DNA of 64,000 bases from Lichenibacterium dinghuense (GTDB lineage: Bacteria; Pseudomonadota; Alphaproteobacteria; Rhizobiales; Beijerinckiaceae). The notes under the pieces were generated by a model. That model was not told the DNA's origin. It ran no database searches and saw only the letters and a program-made list of their open reading frames with translations. Location: the NCBI RefSeq assembly GCF_021730615.1, contig NZ_JAJLMN010000001.1:3235501-3299500 (forward strand), read 5' to 3'. Position 1 is the stretch's first letter; each line of letters starts with the position of its first letter. This document shows positions 8,551 through 17,155 of the stretch, piece after piece. The position numbers and the translations under genes were made by a program.

Positions 8551-9768
8551 TCAGCCCCGCAGGCGGCGCTCGGCCAGGGCGCCGTGCATGACGCCGCGCA
8601 GCTCGGCCAAGCCGCGCAGCCGGCCGATCAGCGAGTAGCCAGGGTTGATGCGCTCTTTGGCGATGTCGTCGGCGATCAGGTGACCGTGGTCCGGGCGCAG
8701 CGGGATCCGCCAGTCGGCGCGCCCTTCCGCGCGGCGGCGCTCCCCCTCGTCGAGCAGGGCGATCACGACGGCCGGCATGTCGGTCGAGCCGTCGAGGTGG
8801 TCGGCCTCGTGGAACGAGCCGTCGGGCTCGCGCCGGACGTTGCGCAGGTGGGCGAAGTGGATGCGCGGCCCGAACTCCCGCACCATGGCGGGCAGGTCGT
8901 TCTCCGCGCGCGTGCCGTAGGAGCCGGTGCAGAAGGTCAGCCCGTTGGCGGGGCTGTCCGCCGCCGCGAGGATGCGGCGGGCGTCCGCGGCCGTCGACAC
9001 GATGCGCGGCAGCCCGAACAGCGGGAAGGCGGGGTCGTCCGGGTGGATGCAGAGGCGGACCCCGCACTCCTCCGCGACCGGCACGATGGCGCGCAGGAAG
9101 TGCGCGAGGTGGCCGTGGAGGTCGTCGGCGGTCAGGCCCTCGTAGTCGGCCAGGGCCCGGAGCAGGAGCGCGCGGTCGTAGCGGCGCTCGGTGGCCGGCA
9201 GGCCGGCGATGAGGTTGCGCTCGATGCGGGCGGCGCGCTCCTCGGTCATCTCCGCCATGCGGCCTTCCGCGGCCGCGGCCCGGTCCGGCGCGTAGTCGGC
9301 CGCCGCGCCGGGGCGGCGCAGGACGAAGAGGTCGTAGGCGGCGAAGTCCACCGCGTCGAAGCGCAGCGCCAGGGCGCCGTTCGGCATGGGGTGGCGCAGC
9401 TCGGTGCGGGTCCAGTCGAGCACCGGCATGAAGTTGTAGCAGACCGTCGCGACGCCGGCCCGCGCCACCGCGCGCAGCGAATCCTTGTACCATCCGACGT
9501 ACCGGTCCCGCTCCGGGCCCGCGACCTTGATGGCGTTGTGGACCGGGATGCTCTCGACCACCGACCAGCGCAGCCCCGCCGCCTCGATCAGCGCCCTGCG
9601 CTCCAGCAAGGCGGCCTCGGGCCAGGGCGAGCCGTCGTAAACCTCGTGCAGGGCCGTGACGATGCCCGTGGCCCCGGCCTGGCGGATGTGGGCCAGCGGC
9701 ACGGGGTCGCTCGGGCCGTACCAGCGGAAGCATTCCTCCATCATCGGTGCCGTCGCCGCCTCGCCCAT
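8551..9768 (-). CDS. uxuA: Mannonate dehydratase
   Basis: About 405 residues, matching E. coli UxuA (394) nearly end to end: [24 protein letters not shown] at the start, [43 protein letters not shown] and MRPDHGH-like [11 protein letters not shown] near the end. The conserved Cys and His residues are the Fe/Mn-site ligands of this family. It converts D-mannonate to 2-keto-3-deoxygluconate in hexuronate breakdown. The annotated ATG at 9768 adds 9 residues; the internal [10 protein letters not shown] start gives a protein more like E. coli. It is first in an operon with the FAH hydrolase and the SDR and is divergent from the GntR regulator. Confidence 0.93.
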   Translation of the reverse strand: MGEAATAPMMEECFRWYGPSDPVPLAHIRQAGATGIVTALHEVYDGSPWPEAALLERRALIEAAGLRWSVVESIPVHNAIKVAGPERDRYVGWYKDSLRAVARAGVATVCYNFMPVLDWTRTELRHPMPNGALALRFDAVDFAAYDLFVLRRPGAAADYAPDRAAAAEGRMAEMTEERAARIERNLIAGLPATERRYDRALLLRALADYEGLTADDLHGHLAHFLRAIVPVAEECGVRLCIHPDDPAFPLFGLPRIVSTAADARRILAAADSPANGLTFCTGSYGTRAENDLPAMVREFGPRIHFAHLRNVRREPDGSFHEADHLDGSTDMPAVVIALLDEGERRRAEGRADWRIPLRPDHGHLIADDIAKERINPGYSLIGRLRGLAELRGVMHGALAERRLRG

Positions 9769-9782
9769 CGCCGAGCCTCTTT

Positions 9783-9939
9783 TGTTGGACCAGATGTCTT
9801 CGTCTGACGGATTTCCGGCATAGACGCAAGGGCGGACGAGGCCGGCCGCGCGAGATCGGGACGCGAGGGCTCGCGAGGTCGTCGTGCGCCGGACCGGGGC
9901 CGCTCCGCCTGTTGCGAGCCGCCGCGGTCTGGTCCAACA
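9783..9939. promoter_or_regulatory. Divergent uxuA/GntR control region with an inverted operator pair
   Basis: TGTTGGACCAGA at 9783-9794 recurs exactly in inverted orientation as TCTGGTCCAACA at 9928-9939. One copy is 15 bases before the uxuA start, the other 22 bases before the regulator start. Each contains a TTGGACCA-like core of the kind bound by FadR/UxuR-type GntR proteins. The placement fits simultaneous repression of the catabolic operon and autorepression. Confidence 0.7.
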
Positions 9940-9961
9940 TATCCGACCGACGGAGGCCCGC

Positions 9962-10699
9962 ATGGAACCACGCAGCACGGCGAAGGCGGGAACGCCGCGC
10001 TTGTCGGCGGTCGACCGGCTGGTCGGTCAGATCCGCGCGCTCGTCGCGGACCGGAACCTCGGCGTCGGCGACCCGATCCCGACCGAGCGCGAGCTCGGCG
10101 ACATGTTCGCCGCCTCGCGCAACACGGTGCGCGAGGCGCTGGTGGTGCTGCGCGCCTACGGCCTCGTCGAGACGCGGCCGAAGTCCGGGGCCGTGATCGC
10201 GGGCGGCCACGCTGAGGCGGTGCGGCGGGTCTTCTCCTTCCACCTCGGCGTGTCGCGGGACGGCTTCAGGGACGTCCAGGGGTTCCGGAGGCTCGTGGAG
10301 GCCGGCGTGGGCGACGAGGTCATGCGGCGGGCGGAAGGCGCCGACCTCGACCGGCTCGAAGCCATCAACGACCGCCTCGCGGGCGCCGAAACCGTCGCGG
10401 AGCGGGCGCGGGAGGACTACGCCTTCCACGAGGCCCTGGTCGCCCTGTCCGGCAACCGCACGACCTTGGAGGCGTTCCGGATGCTGCGCCCGGTGATCGA
10501 GGAGATCATGCGGGTCGGCAAGGCCGGCCGGGCCGTGCAGGCGGACACGCGGGCGGCGCATGCCGGGATCGTGTCCGCGCTGCGCGAGCGCGACCGTGTG
10601 GCCTACGCCTACCTGGTCGGCCAGCACCTCGACTACGGCCTCCGCTTCGTGCCCGGTGCCGACGAGGGGCCGGGCGCGCCGCCGCCGGCCGCCGTCTGA
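9962..10699 (+). CDS. GntR-family regulator with FCD domain (FadR/UxuR subfamily)
   Basis: A 245-residue regulator. The N-terminal winged HTH reads [23 protein letters not shown] (about residues 38-60), and an all-helical FCD sensor domain follows with the usual Asp/His metal-site residues ([14 protein letters not shown]). It is divergent from uxuA, and the intergenic region carries two inverted copies of a likely operator. Probable job: repress uxuA and its partners until a hexuronate-derived ligand binds. The start at 9962 is preceded by a GGAGG-like site; longer in-frame starts upstream would overlap the operator. Confidence 0.88.
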   Translation: MEPRSTAKAGTPRLSAVDRLVGQIRALVADRNLGVGDPIPTERELGDMFAASRNTVREALVVLRAYGLVETRPKSGAVIAGGHAEAVRRVFSFHLGVSRDGFRDVQGFRRLVEAGVGDEVMRRAEGADLDRLEAINDRLAGAETVAERAREDYAFHEALVALSGNRTTLEAFRMLRPVIEEIMRVGKAGRAVQADTRAAHAGIVSALRERDRVAYAYLVGQHLDYGLRFVPGADEGPGAPPPAAV

Positions 10700-10768
10700 G
10701 ACCGGGTCGTCGCGTCAGCGGCGGCGACGCGTCGTCCCGCGGACCGGCCTGTTCGGCCGAGGGGCGTG

Positions 10769-12139
10769 TCACAGGCTGTTCCGGCTGAGCGCGTCCTCGG
10801 CCGCCGCGAGGCGGGCCGCGGCCTCGGCGAAGCCCTGGCGCCCGAGCGTGCCGCGCAGGTCCGCGAGGGACGCGGCGAGCGCGCGGGCGGGCAGGTGGCT
10901 CGGCAGGGCGGAGGCGACCGTGCCGGCGATGCGCGCGACGGCCCGCTGCTCGTGCCCGTTCAGCGCCGGGAAGAGGCGGGCGAGACCGCCCACGATCAGG
11001 GCGAGGCTCTGGTGCTGGTGCGACTCGGCCGTGGACACGACGAGGCCCTCGATCTGATCGAGCAGCAGGTCCATGATGCGGTCGGGATAGGCGACCGCGG
11101 CGCCGGCCGGCCGCGGGGGCACGGCCCGCCCGCCGGCCCAGCGGTCGAGCAGGTCGTCGAGCATGTGGACCGCCAGGGCGCCGAGCGCCGGATCCGACTT
11201 GACGGACGACAGGGCGGTCCAGCCGATGCTGCCGAGGTGGCCGACGCCCCAGGCCGCGTCGACGCCGATGTCGCGCTTCTCCTCGATCGGCAGGGCGTCG
11301 CGGATCGCCGCCGCGAGCCCCGCGTCGACCGGCGGGCCGACCACCCGGGCCAGCACGTCCCCGCTCGCGACGCGGTCCCCGACCGTGAAGCACACGACGA
11401 TCCGGCTGCCCGGCGCCCGCGCCGCGAGCCGTTCGAGCGCGCCGAGCCGCAGCCGCGCGAGGTAGCCGTAGCGGCCGCTCAGCACCGGCGTGCCGGCGTC
11501 GAGGTCCCCCTCGCGCGGGGGCGACGTCCGCTCGAGCCAGGCGGCCTGCCGCCCGCGGGCCAGCACGGTGGTGTCGTGGATGGACTTCAGCAGGCTGACC
11601 GGGCGGGTCTGGTCCACGGTCGAGTAGATCAGCAGCAGCAGGACGACCAGCGACGCGCCGGCGCACAGGGTCGAGACCGCGACGCCCAGCACGGGATGCG
11701 GCGTGTGGCCGGTCTGCACCAGCGTCACCAGCACGAACACCGAGGCGCCGACGAAGAAGCCGAAATAGGCCTTGTTGGACAGGCGGCGCAGGTAGTGCTC
11801 GACCACCTGCGAGGTCAGCGCCGTCGCCCCCTGCTGGACGGCCAGCAGCAGGATCGAGAAGGTGATCGAGGCGACGGTGATGAGGCTGCCCGCGATGGCG
11901 GTCAGCACGACGATGGCGGACTGCGTGTCGCCCGCGTACTGGCCGAGGAAGCGGCGCAGCGGGCCCCAGGTCTCGACCGCGCCCGCCGTGTTGTCGGCCC
12001 GGTCGACCAGCACCGCCAGGGCCAGGAAGGCGAGCACGATCAGGAGCGGGACGGCCAGGAACTCGCCGAAGGCGCGGCGGAGCCGCTCGGCCCACCGCCC
12101 GCCGCGGTCGATCGCCCGCGGGCCGCGACGCGGCCTCAC
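10769..12139 (-). CDS. DUF2254-family membrane protein
   Basis: About 456 residues with four hydrophobic segments in the first half (FGEFLAVPLLIVLAFLALAVLV, the SAIVVLTAIAGSLITVASIT region, KAYFGFFVGASVFVLVTLV and LVVLLLLIYSTV) and a long soluble C-terminal half. The TFSILLLAVQQGATALTSQVV stretch is a hallmark of this uncharacterised family. I start it at GTG 12139, whose GTGA overlaps the stop of the YetF-like gene. It forms a three-gene operon with that gene and the 12580-13101 protein. Function is unknown, perhaps envelope-related. Confidence 0.8.
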   Translation of the reverse strand: MRPRRGPRAIDRGGRWAERLRRAFGEFLAVPLLIVLAFLALAVLVDRADNTAGAVETWGPLRRFLGQYAGDTQSAIVVLTAIAGSLITVASITFSILLLAVQQGATALTSQVVEHYLRRLSNKAYFGFFVGASVFVLVTLVQTGHTPHPVLGVAVSTLCAGASLVVLLLLIYSTVDQTRPVSLLKSIHDTTVLARGRQAAWLERTSPPREGDLDAGTPVLSGRYGYLARLRLGALERLAARAPGSRIVVCFTVGDRVASGDVLARVVGPPVDAGLAAAIRDALPIEEKRDIGVDAAWGVGHLGSIGWTALSSVKSDPALGALAVHMLDDLLDRWAGGRAVPPRPAGAAVAYPDRIMDLLLDQIEGLVVSTAESHQHQSLALIVGGLARLFPALNGHEQRAVARIAGTVASALPSHLPARALAASLADLRGTLGRQGFAEAAARLAAAEDALSRNSL

Positions 12140-12576
12140 TCCCGCTCCAGCACCGAGATGGTCCCGTCGCGCTCCACCACCGCGGCCGCGACGGCGTCGA
12201 GGTCGTCGAGGCCCTGCTGGCGGGCGGCGGTGCGCACGTCGGCCTGCTGCATGCGCAGCCGGCGCATCGCGGTCTCGTCGAACCGCCCTGTCCGGAACAC
12301 CACGATGGGCGTGCCGTCGAGGACGCGCTCCAGCCACACGAAGCGGATGCGCAGCCAGGACACGCCGACGTGCATCAGCCCCACCGTGAACAGCGCGCTC
12401 ATGGCGCCCACGAAGGAATGGTCGTCGCCCAGCACGGCGCTGACGCTCATGCCGCCGAACATGAACAGCACCACCATGTCCATCGGCGCCTGCTGGGACG
12501 CCGTGCGCCGGCCGATGAGGCGGATCACGAAGAGCACGACGAGGTAGGCCGCCGCGGCCTTGAGGATCGTGGTCAT
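12136..12576 (-). CDS. YetF-like DUF421 membrane protein
   Basis: 146 residues, with three hydrophobic segments in the first 80 and a soluble domain with the family motif TPIVVFRTGRFDETAMRRLRMQQADVRTAAR. DUF421/YetF proteins are small inner-membrane proteins of unclear role; some Bacillus members act in spore germination. Length fits single-domain versions. It is translationally coupled to the DUF2254 gene (GTGA overlap) and follows the 12580 gene by 3 bases. Confidence 0.82.
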   Translation of the reverse strand: MTTILKAAAAYLVVLFVIRLIGRRTASQQAPMDMVVLFMFGGMSVSAVLGDDHSFVGAMSALFTVGLMHVGVSWLRIRFVWLERVLDGTPIVVFRTGRFDETAMRRLRMQQADVRTAARQQGLDDLDAVAAAVVERDGTISVLERE

Positions 12577-12579
12577 GGC

Positions 12580-13101
12580 TCAGGGCACCGCATACTGGGT
12601 CCAGGACAGGGTCTCACCCGCGTCGAGCCGCGCCCACATGCGGCTGCTCCCGAGGAACGAGGGCGAGCCGGCGAAGCGCAGGAAGACGCGCGCGGCGCCG
12701 GGCTGGATCGGGAATTCGAGGCGGATCCCGTCGTCGCCGGCCTCCCAGCGCGCGGGCTGCGGGGTGAGATGCTCGAGGCTGAACTGGTCGACCAGCTCCT
12801 TGGCGACCGTCACGGCGACCTTGTCGCCGCCGGGCGGCACCTTGGTGTCGAGCAGGATCGTCGTCGGCGCGCCGTGGCGCACGACGGGCTCGTAGCGGAT
12901 GGAGATGGACCGGTCGACGTTGGCGGCGTTCCTTTCGCCGAGCGGGCCCTGGCCGAGCAGGCCCAGGCCGCAGACGGCGACGAAGGCCAGCATCGCGGCC
13001 CGCCCCACGAGCTCGGCCCGGTGCCACCCGCCCTCGAAGCGCGGGTAGAACCCGGCCGCGATCTCGTCGCGCATGGGCGGGTCGTCGTGGATGATCCGCA
13101 T
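12580..13101 (-). CDS. Hypothetical single-pass membrane protein of the YetF operon
   Basis: 173 residues. The N-terminal 30 are cytoplasmic, one helix follows (VGRAAMLAFVAVCGLGLLG, about 32-50), and the rest is an exported beta-rich domain (SISIRYEPVVRHGAPTTILL, VAVTVAKELVDQFSLEH). I do not recognise a named family. It is the first gene of the operon with the YetF-like and DUF2254 genes, so it probably works with them at the membrane. Confidence 0.7.
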   Translation of the reverse strand: MRIIHDDPPMRDEIAAGFYPRFEGGWHRAELVGRAAMLAFVAVCGLGLLGQGPLGERNAANVDRSISIRYEPVVRHGAPTTILLDTKVPPGGDKVAVTVAKELVDQFSLEHLTPQPARWEAGDDGIRLEFPIQPGAARVFLRFAGSPSFLGSSRMWARLDAGETLSWTQYAVP

Positions 13102-13149
13102 GGTTCTCCCTTCGGGTTCCGGACGGCGTCCGCCGCACGGCGCGCCGGC

Positions 13150-14442
13150 TCACCGGACGGGCGCGCCCCGCCAACGTGCGAAGAGCGCGACGGCTCCGCG
13201 GTGGCCCCGCAGCGGCTCGCGGCTCACCTCGCGCCAGCCCGCCCGGTCGGCCCCGGCCGCCGCGAGCACGGCCTCCGAGGCGAGCACCTCCGTCCCGAAC
13301 GCCTTGTTGGCCGCCTCGATCCGCGAAGCCACGTTGACCACGTCCCCGAGCACCGTGAATTCGCGCCGCTCGGCCCCGCCGACGACGCCGCAGAACACCT
13401 CGCCGTGGTGCAGGCCGATCCCGAAGCGCAGGGCTTCGCCCTTCGGCGCGAGGCCGGCCAGCGCCGCCCGCAGCTCGTCGGCGAAGCGCAGGGCCGCCGC
13501 GGCCGAGCCGCCGTGGCTCCCGCCCCCGCCGTCGAGGGCGCCGAAGACCGCGAGGGCGCCGTCGCCGATGAACTTGTCGATCAACCCGCCGTGGCGGTGC
13601 GCCGCCTCCGACACGGCGCCGCGGAACGTGGTCAGCAGGGCCGAGATCGCTTGCGGCGACAGATCCTCGGCCAGCGCCGTGAAGCCCCGGATGTCGACGA
13701 AGGCCACGGTCGCGGGCGCGGTGCGCCCCGCGCTCAGGGCGCGGTCGCCGTCGGCGATCCGGTCCGCGACCGCCGCGGGCAGGAACCGGGCCAGGCGGGC
13801 CCGGCGGCGGACCTCCGCCAGGGCCGCCAGGGCGACGGCGGCCATCAGCACCAGCGCCACGACGGCCGTGGCGGTCGTCGCCGCGTTGGCCCGCCGCACC
13901 TCGCGGCCGCGCTCCTCCACGGCGCGCTGCTGCGCGGCGTCCATCGCGCCGATGCGCTCCCGGATGCCGTCCATCAGGGCCACGCCGGTCTTGTCGCGCA
14001 CGAGGCGGAGCGCCTCGTCGAGGCGCCCGGCGTCCTGGAGGGCGAGCGTCCGGGCCATCTCGGCCTGCTTGTCCTCCGCGAGCGTGCGGATCTCGGCGAC
14101 GAGGGCCGCCTGTTCGGGCGACGCGCGGGTGGCCGCGCCGAGCCGGGCCAGCGCGGCCCCGAGCCGGTCCGACGCCGCGCGATAGGGGCCGAGGAAGTCG
14201 GCATCGCCGGTGAGGAGGTAGCCGCGCTGGCCCACCTCGGCGTCGAGCAGCGCGGACCGGAGGTTGCCGAGGTCCACCTCGACCTCCAGCGCGCGGCGCA
14301 GGAGCGCGTCGTCGCCCTGGCGCCGCGTCGACACCAGCACCGAGGCCATCAGCACGGCCCCGAGCAGCACGAAGCCGGCCGCCAGCGCCGCCCCGGAGCG
14401 CGGCAGCGACGGGCGGGCGCGCCGGGGCGGGCCGTCAGCCAT
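13150..14442 (-). CDS. Membrane-bound class III adenylate/guanylate cyclase with CHASE3-like sensor
   Basis: 430 residues. Two membrane helices (about 17-38 and about 188-210) flank a helical periplasmic region with the CHASE3 signature AEVGQRGYLLTGDADFLGPY. The C-terminal cyclase domain has both metal aspartates (VAFVDIRGF and FIGDGALAVF), the lysine of DKFIGD and the NVASR transition-state motif, so it should be active and make cyclic AMP or GMP. It is 48 bases from the YetF operon start and may be transcribed separately. Confidence 0.88.
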   Translation of the reverse strand: MADGPPRRARPSLPRSGAALAAGFVLLGAVLMASVLVSTRRQGDDALLRRALEVEVDLGNLRSALLDAEVGQRGYLLTGDADFLGPYRAASDRLGAALARLGAATRASPEQAALVAEIRTLAEDKQAEMARTLALQDAGRLDEALRLVRDKTGVALMDGIRERIGAMDAAQQRAVEERGREVRRANAATTATAVVALVLMAAVALAALAEVRRRARLARFLPAAVADRIADGDRALSAGRTAPATVAFVDIRGFTALAEDLSPQAISALLTTFRGAVSEAAHRHGGLIDKFIGDGALAVFGALDGGGGSHGGSAAAALRFADELRAALAGLAPKGEALRFGIGLHHGEVFCGVVGGAERREFTVLGDVVNVASRIEAANKAFGTEVLASEAVLAAAGADRAGWREVSREPLRGHRGAVALFARWRGAPVR

Positions 14443-14493
14443 GCTCCGGCGCCGGCGGGCCGAGCGGACGGCCCGCCCGGCGGGACCGGGCCA

Positions 14494-14805
14494 TCAGGCG
14501 CGCCTCAGGCGGCGGTGGCCGTGCCTCGGCCGGGCCGCGGCGGCGCGCCACCGGTGCGGGACGTCGCCCGCGAGGCCGGCGACCGGCCGCGCGGGCGCGA
14601 AAGTGCCGGACGGAGCCGACACGGCCTCGACCTCCGCGGGCGCCGGGGCGGGCGCGCCGACGGGGCCGCCCGCCTGCACGCCCGCCGAGGCCGTGTAGCC
14701 GCGCATGGCCGCGACCCCGGCGGCCCCGCCCCAGTCCTGCGCCCGGACGGCGGCGGGCGACGCCGCGGCGCAGGCCAGCGCGGCGGCGAGGATCGTTCGT
14801 CTCAT
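14494..14805 (-). CDS. Small secreted alanine/proline-rich protein
   Basis: 103 residues. A clear signal peptide (MRRTILAAALACAAASPAAVRA, probable cleavage after AVRA) is followed by a low-complexity Ala/Pro/Gly mature part and a basic tail. No domain recognised. The larger open frame upstream of this ATG is a shadow of the DMT transporter gene. Confidence 0.55.
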   Translation of the reverse strand: MRRTILAAALACAAASPAAVRAQDWGGAAGVAAMRGYTASAGVQAGGPVGAPAPAPAEVEAVSAPSGTFAPARPVAGLAGDVPHRWRAAAARPRHGHRRLRRA

Positions 14806-14861
14806 GTCGTCTCTCACATGTCGGGGCGGATCGGCGCCGGGCCGCGGCGCGAGGTCCGGGG

Positions 14862-15788
14862 TCAGAAGATCGAGATCAGGAGGATGCCCACCACCATGAT
14901 ACCGGCGCCCGCCAGCCGCTCGCGGCCGGCCCGCACTTGGCGCATGCCGATCCAGCCGAAGTGGTCGAGCGCGATGGAGGTGAGCAGGTTGGCGGTGATC
15001 AGCAGGCCGTTGAAGGCGCCCGCGCCGACCTTGTCGACGAACAGCAGGCCGCCGAACACCGCGACCGCGCCAGCGAGGCCGGCGAGCGGCATCCACCAGC
15101 GCACCCGGGCGACGCCCTCGCGGTCCGGCAGCGGCGAGGGCCGCACCAGGAATACGAAGAGGAACACGAACACCACGGGGATGAACGACACGGTGGCGGC
15201 GAGCCACGGGTTGACCAGCGCGCCGCGCAGCTGCGCGTTCCACACGACGCCGATCGCCTGGAGCGCGCCCGCGACCAGGATGAACGGGTAGAGCAGCTTG
15301 CCGGCGAGCCCCTCGTCCTTCTCCTCGCCCTCGTCCTTCGCGCTGGTGCGCGCGATCAGCACGATGCCGCCCACCATCAGCAGGCCGCCGATCCAGGGCA
15401 TGATCCTGAAGCCGGAGCCGTTGAGGCCGAACAGCCCGAAGGCGTCGAGCGCCAGCGAGGTGAGGATGTTGCCGGTGATGATCAGCCCGTTGAAGGGGCC
15501 GGCGCCGACCTTGTCCACGAAGGCGAGGCCGCCGAACACCGCGACCGCGCCCGCGACGCCGCCGAGCGGCGCGTACCAGGGCATCCTGCCGAGCGATTCC
15601 AGCGTGGGCAGCGGGGTCGGCAGGATGAGGAAGATGGTCGCGAAGACGAAGACGATGGGCAGGAACGACACCGTGGCGGCGAGCCAGGGGTTGACCAGCC
15701 GGCCGCGCAGCATCGCGTTCATGGAGTTGCCGAGCGCCTGGAGGGCGCCGGCCACGAGGATGAAGGGGTAGAGGAGTGTGGCGTTCAC
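14862..15788 (-). CDS. DMT-superfamily transporter with two tandem YdcZ/DUF606 domains
   Basis: 308 residues made of two clearly duplicated halves of about 150. Each half begins LLYPFILVAGALQA, then NPWLAATVSFxPxVFVF, VAVFGGLxFVDKVGAGxFNGLxIT and SxALDxFG, with five hydrophobic helices per half. Single-domain members work as pairs; this protein is an internal fusion. The substrate is unknown. The upstream gap is small and the ArsB-like transporter lies on the same strand. Confidence 0.85.
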   Translation of the reverse strand: MNATLLYPFILVAGALQALGNSMNAMLRGRLVNPWLAATVSFLPIVFVFATIFLILPTPLPTLESLGRMPWYAPLGGVAGAVAVFGGLAFVDKVGAGPFNGLIITGNILTSLALDAFGLFGLNGSGFRIMPWIGGLLMVGGIVLIARTSAKDEGEEKDEGLAGKLLYPFILVAGALQAIGVVWNAQLRGALVNPWLAATVSFIPVVFVFLFVFLVRPSPLPDREGVARVRWWMPLAGLAGAVAVFGGLLFVDKVGAGAFNGLLITANLLTSIALDHFGWIGMRQVRAGRERLAGAGIMVVGILLISIF

Positions 15789-15849
15789 GTTGGGTCCTCG
15801 CGGCCTGATCGCGTCCGGATGCGGCCTGGGTTTGTGAGAATGGGGCGGA

Positions 15850-17109
15850 TCAACCGACGAGGAACAGGCCGGCGAGGGCGAGGATGAGCGCGGGCGGCAT
15901 CACGAGCACCCCGAGCTTCAGGAACTTGCCCGCGCCGACGCTGACGCCCTCGCGCTTCAGGGCCGTGAGCCACAGGATGGTGGCGAGCGAGCCCGTGACG
16001 GACAGGTTGGGGCCGATGTCCACGCCGATCAGGATGGCGCTGGTCACCCGGTCGGACACGTGGGCGCTCTGCACGGCGCTGCCGGCGATGAGGCCGGCCG
16101 GCAGGTTGTTCATGATGTTGCACACGAAGGCGATCAGCACGCCCGCGCCCCATCCCGCCTCGGTGGCGGAGGCCTGCGCGGCCTCGTGCAGCGCGTCGCT
16201 GATCATCTTGATCAGGCCCGTCTTGTCGAGCGCCTCGACCATGACGAAGAGGCCCGCCACCAGCGGCAGCACGGCCCAGGAGACGGACTTCACGGTGTTC
16301 CAGGGGTTGGACCGGGCGAGGATCAGCACGGCCGCGGCGGTGCCGACGCCGCAGATGGCCGTGGGCAGGCCGAGCTGGATGTCGAAGGCCGAGGAGACCA
16401 GCAGCGTGACGGCCGTGACCGCGATGCCGGCGCCGGCGAGCTTGCCGGTGCTCTTGAGCCCGGGCACCTCGACGTCCTGCTCGATCTTGTCGTCTCGCAG
16501 CGCCCCGCGCTGCGAGATCCGGAGCACAGCGTAGGTGGCCAGGATCGACAGCAGCGAGGGGAGCGCGAAGCGCGGCAGCCAGTGCAGCAGCGGGGGCATG
16601 TGGGCCCCGTAGATCACGAGGTTGGCCGGGTTCGAGATCGGCAGCACGAAGGAGGCCGCGTTGGCGATGAAGGCGCAGATGAACAGGTAGGGCAGCGGGT
16701 CCTTGGCCTTGGCGGTCTTCACCGCGGCGGCGACGGCCGGGGTCAGCACCACGGCGGCGGCGTCGTTCGACAGAAAGGTCGTGACCACCGTGCCGACGAG
16801 GTAGACCAGCAGGAACAGCCGCTGCGGCGAGCCCTTGGCGCGCTTGGTCGCCACGGCGGCCATCCAGTCGAACAGGCCCTCCTCGCGCGCGATCTCGCTG
16901 AGCAGCATCATGCCGGTCAGGAAGAGGTAGACGTCCGTGCCCTTGCCGACGCCCGCCAGAGCGTCCTTGATGGGCAGCAGGCCGGCGACGACGAGCACCA
17001 CCGCGCCCGCGACCGCCCAGATGGCCTCCGGCCAGTCGAAGGGGCGCACGATGACGCCGGCCGTCGCCAGGGCGGCGATGCCCCAGGTCCACATCTGTAT
17101 CTGCGTCAC
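15850..17109 (-). CDS. ArsB/NhaD-type ion transporter
   Basis: A 419-residue polytopic membrane protein with about 11-12 helices. TTFLSNDAAAVVLTPAVAAAV and the later repeat FVCNIMNNLPAGLIAG are the paired half-site motifs of the ArsB/CitM ion transporter superfamily, and PNLSVTGSLATILWL matches arsenite-pump members. It could export arsenite or carry another anion. No ArsR or ArsC lies nearby, so a role in arsenic resistance is not shown. It follows the metallophosphoesterase gene by 46 bases. Confidence 0.8.
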   Translation of the reverse strand: MTQIQMWTWGIAALATAGVIVRPFDWPEAIWAVAGAVVLVVAGLLPIKDALAGVGKGTDVYLFLTGMMLLSEIAREEGLFDWMAAVATKRAKGSPQRLFLLVYLVGTVVTTFLSNDAAAVVLTPAVAAAVKTAKAKDPLPYLFICAFIANAASFVLPISNPANLVIYGAHMPPLLHWLPRFALPSLLSILATYAVLRISQRGALRDDKIEQDVEVPGLKSTGKLAGAGIAVTAVTLLVSSAFDIQLGLPTAICGVGTAAAVLILARSNPWNTVKSVSWAVLPLVAGLFVMVEALDKTGLIKMISDALHEAAQASATEAGWGAGVLIAFVCNIMNNLPAGLIAGSAVQSAHVSDRVTSAILIGVDIGPNLSVTGSLATILWLTALKREGVSVGAGKFLKLGVLVMPPALILALAGLFLVG

Positions 17110-17155
17110 GAAGGAGATCCCGAAGGTGAGGGAGGGGTGGTCGGAGGCGCGCGGC

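Noticed and set aside
12370-15291. 973-codon open frame on the plus strand
   Set aside because: It runs opposite to six recognisable minus-strand genes and has no domain; it is a shadow frame.
15850-17109. Arsenic-resistance operon
   Set aside because: The transporter is ArsB-like, but no arsR, arsC or arsH is nearby; neighbours are MFS and phosphoesterase genes.
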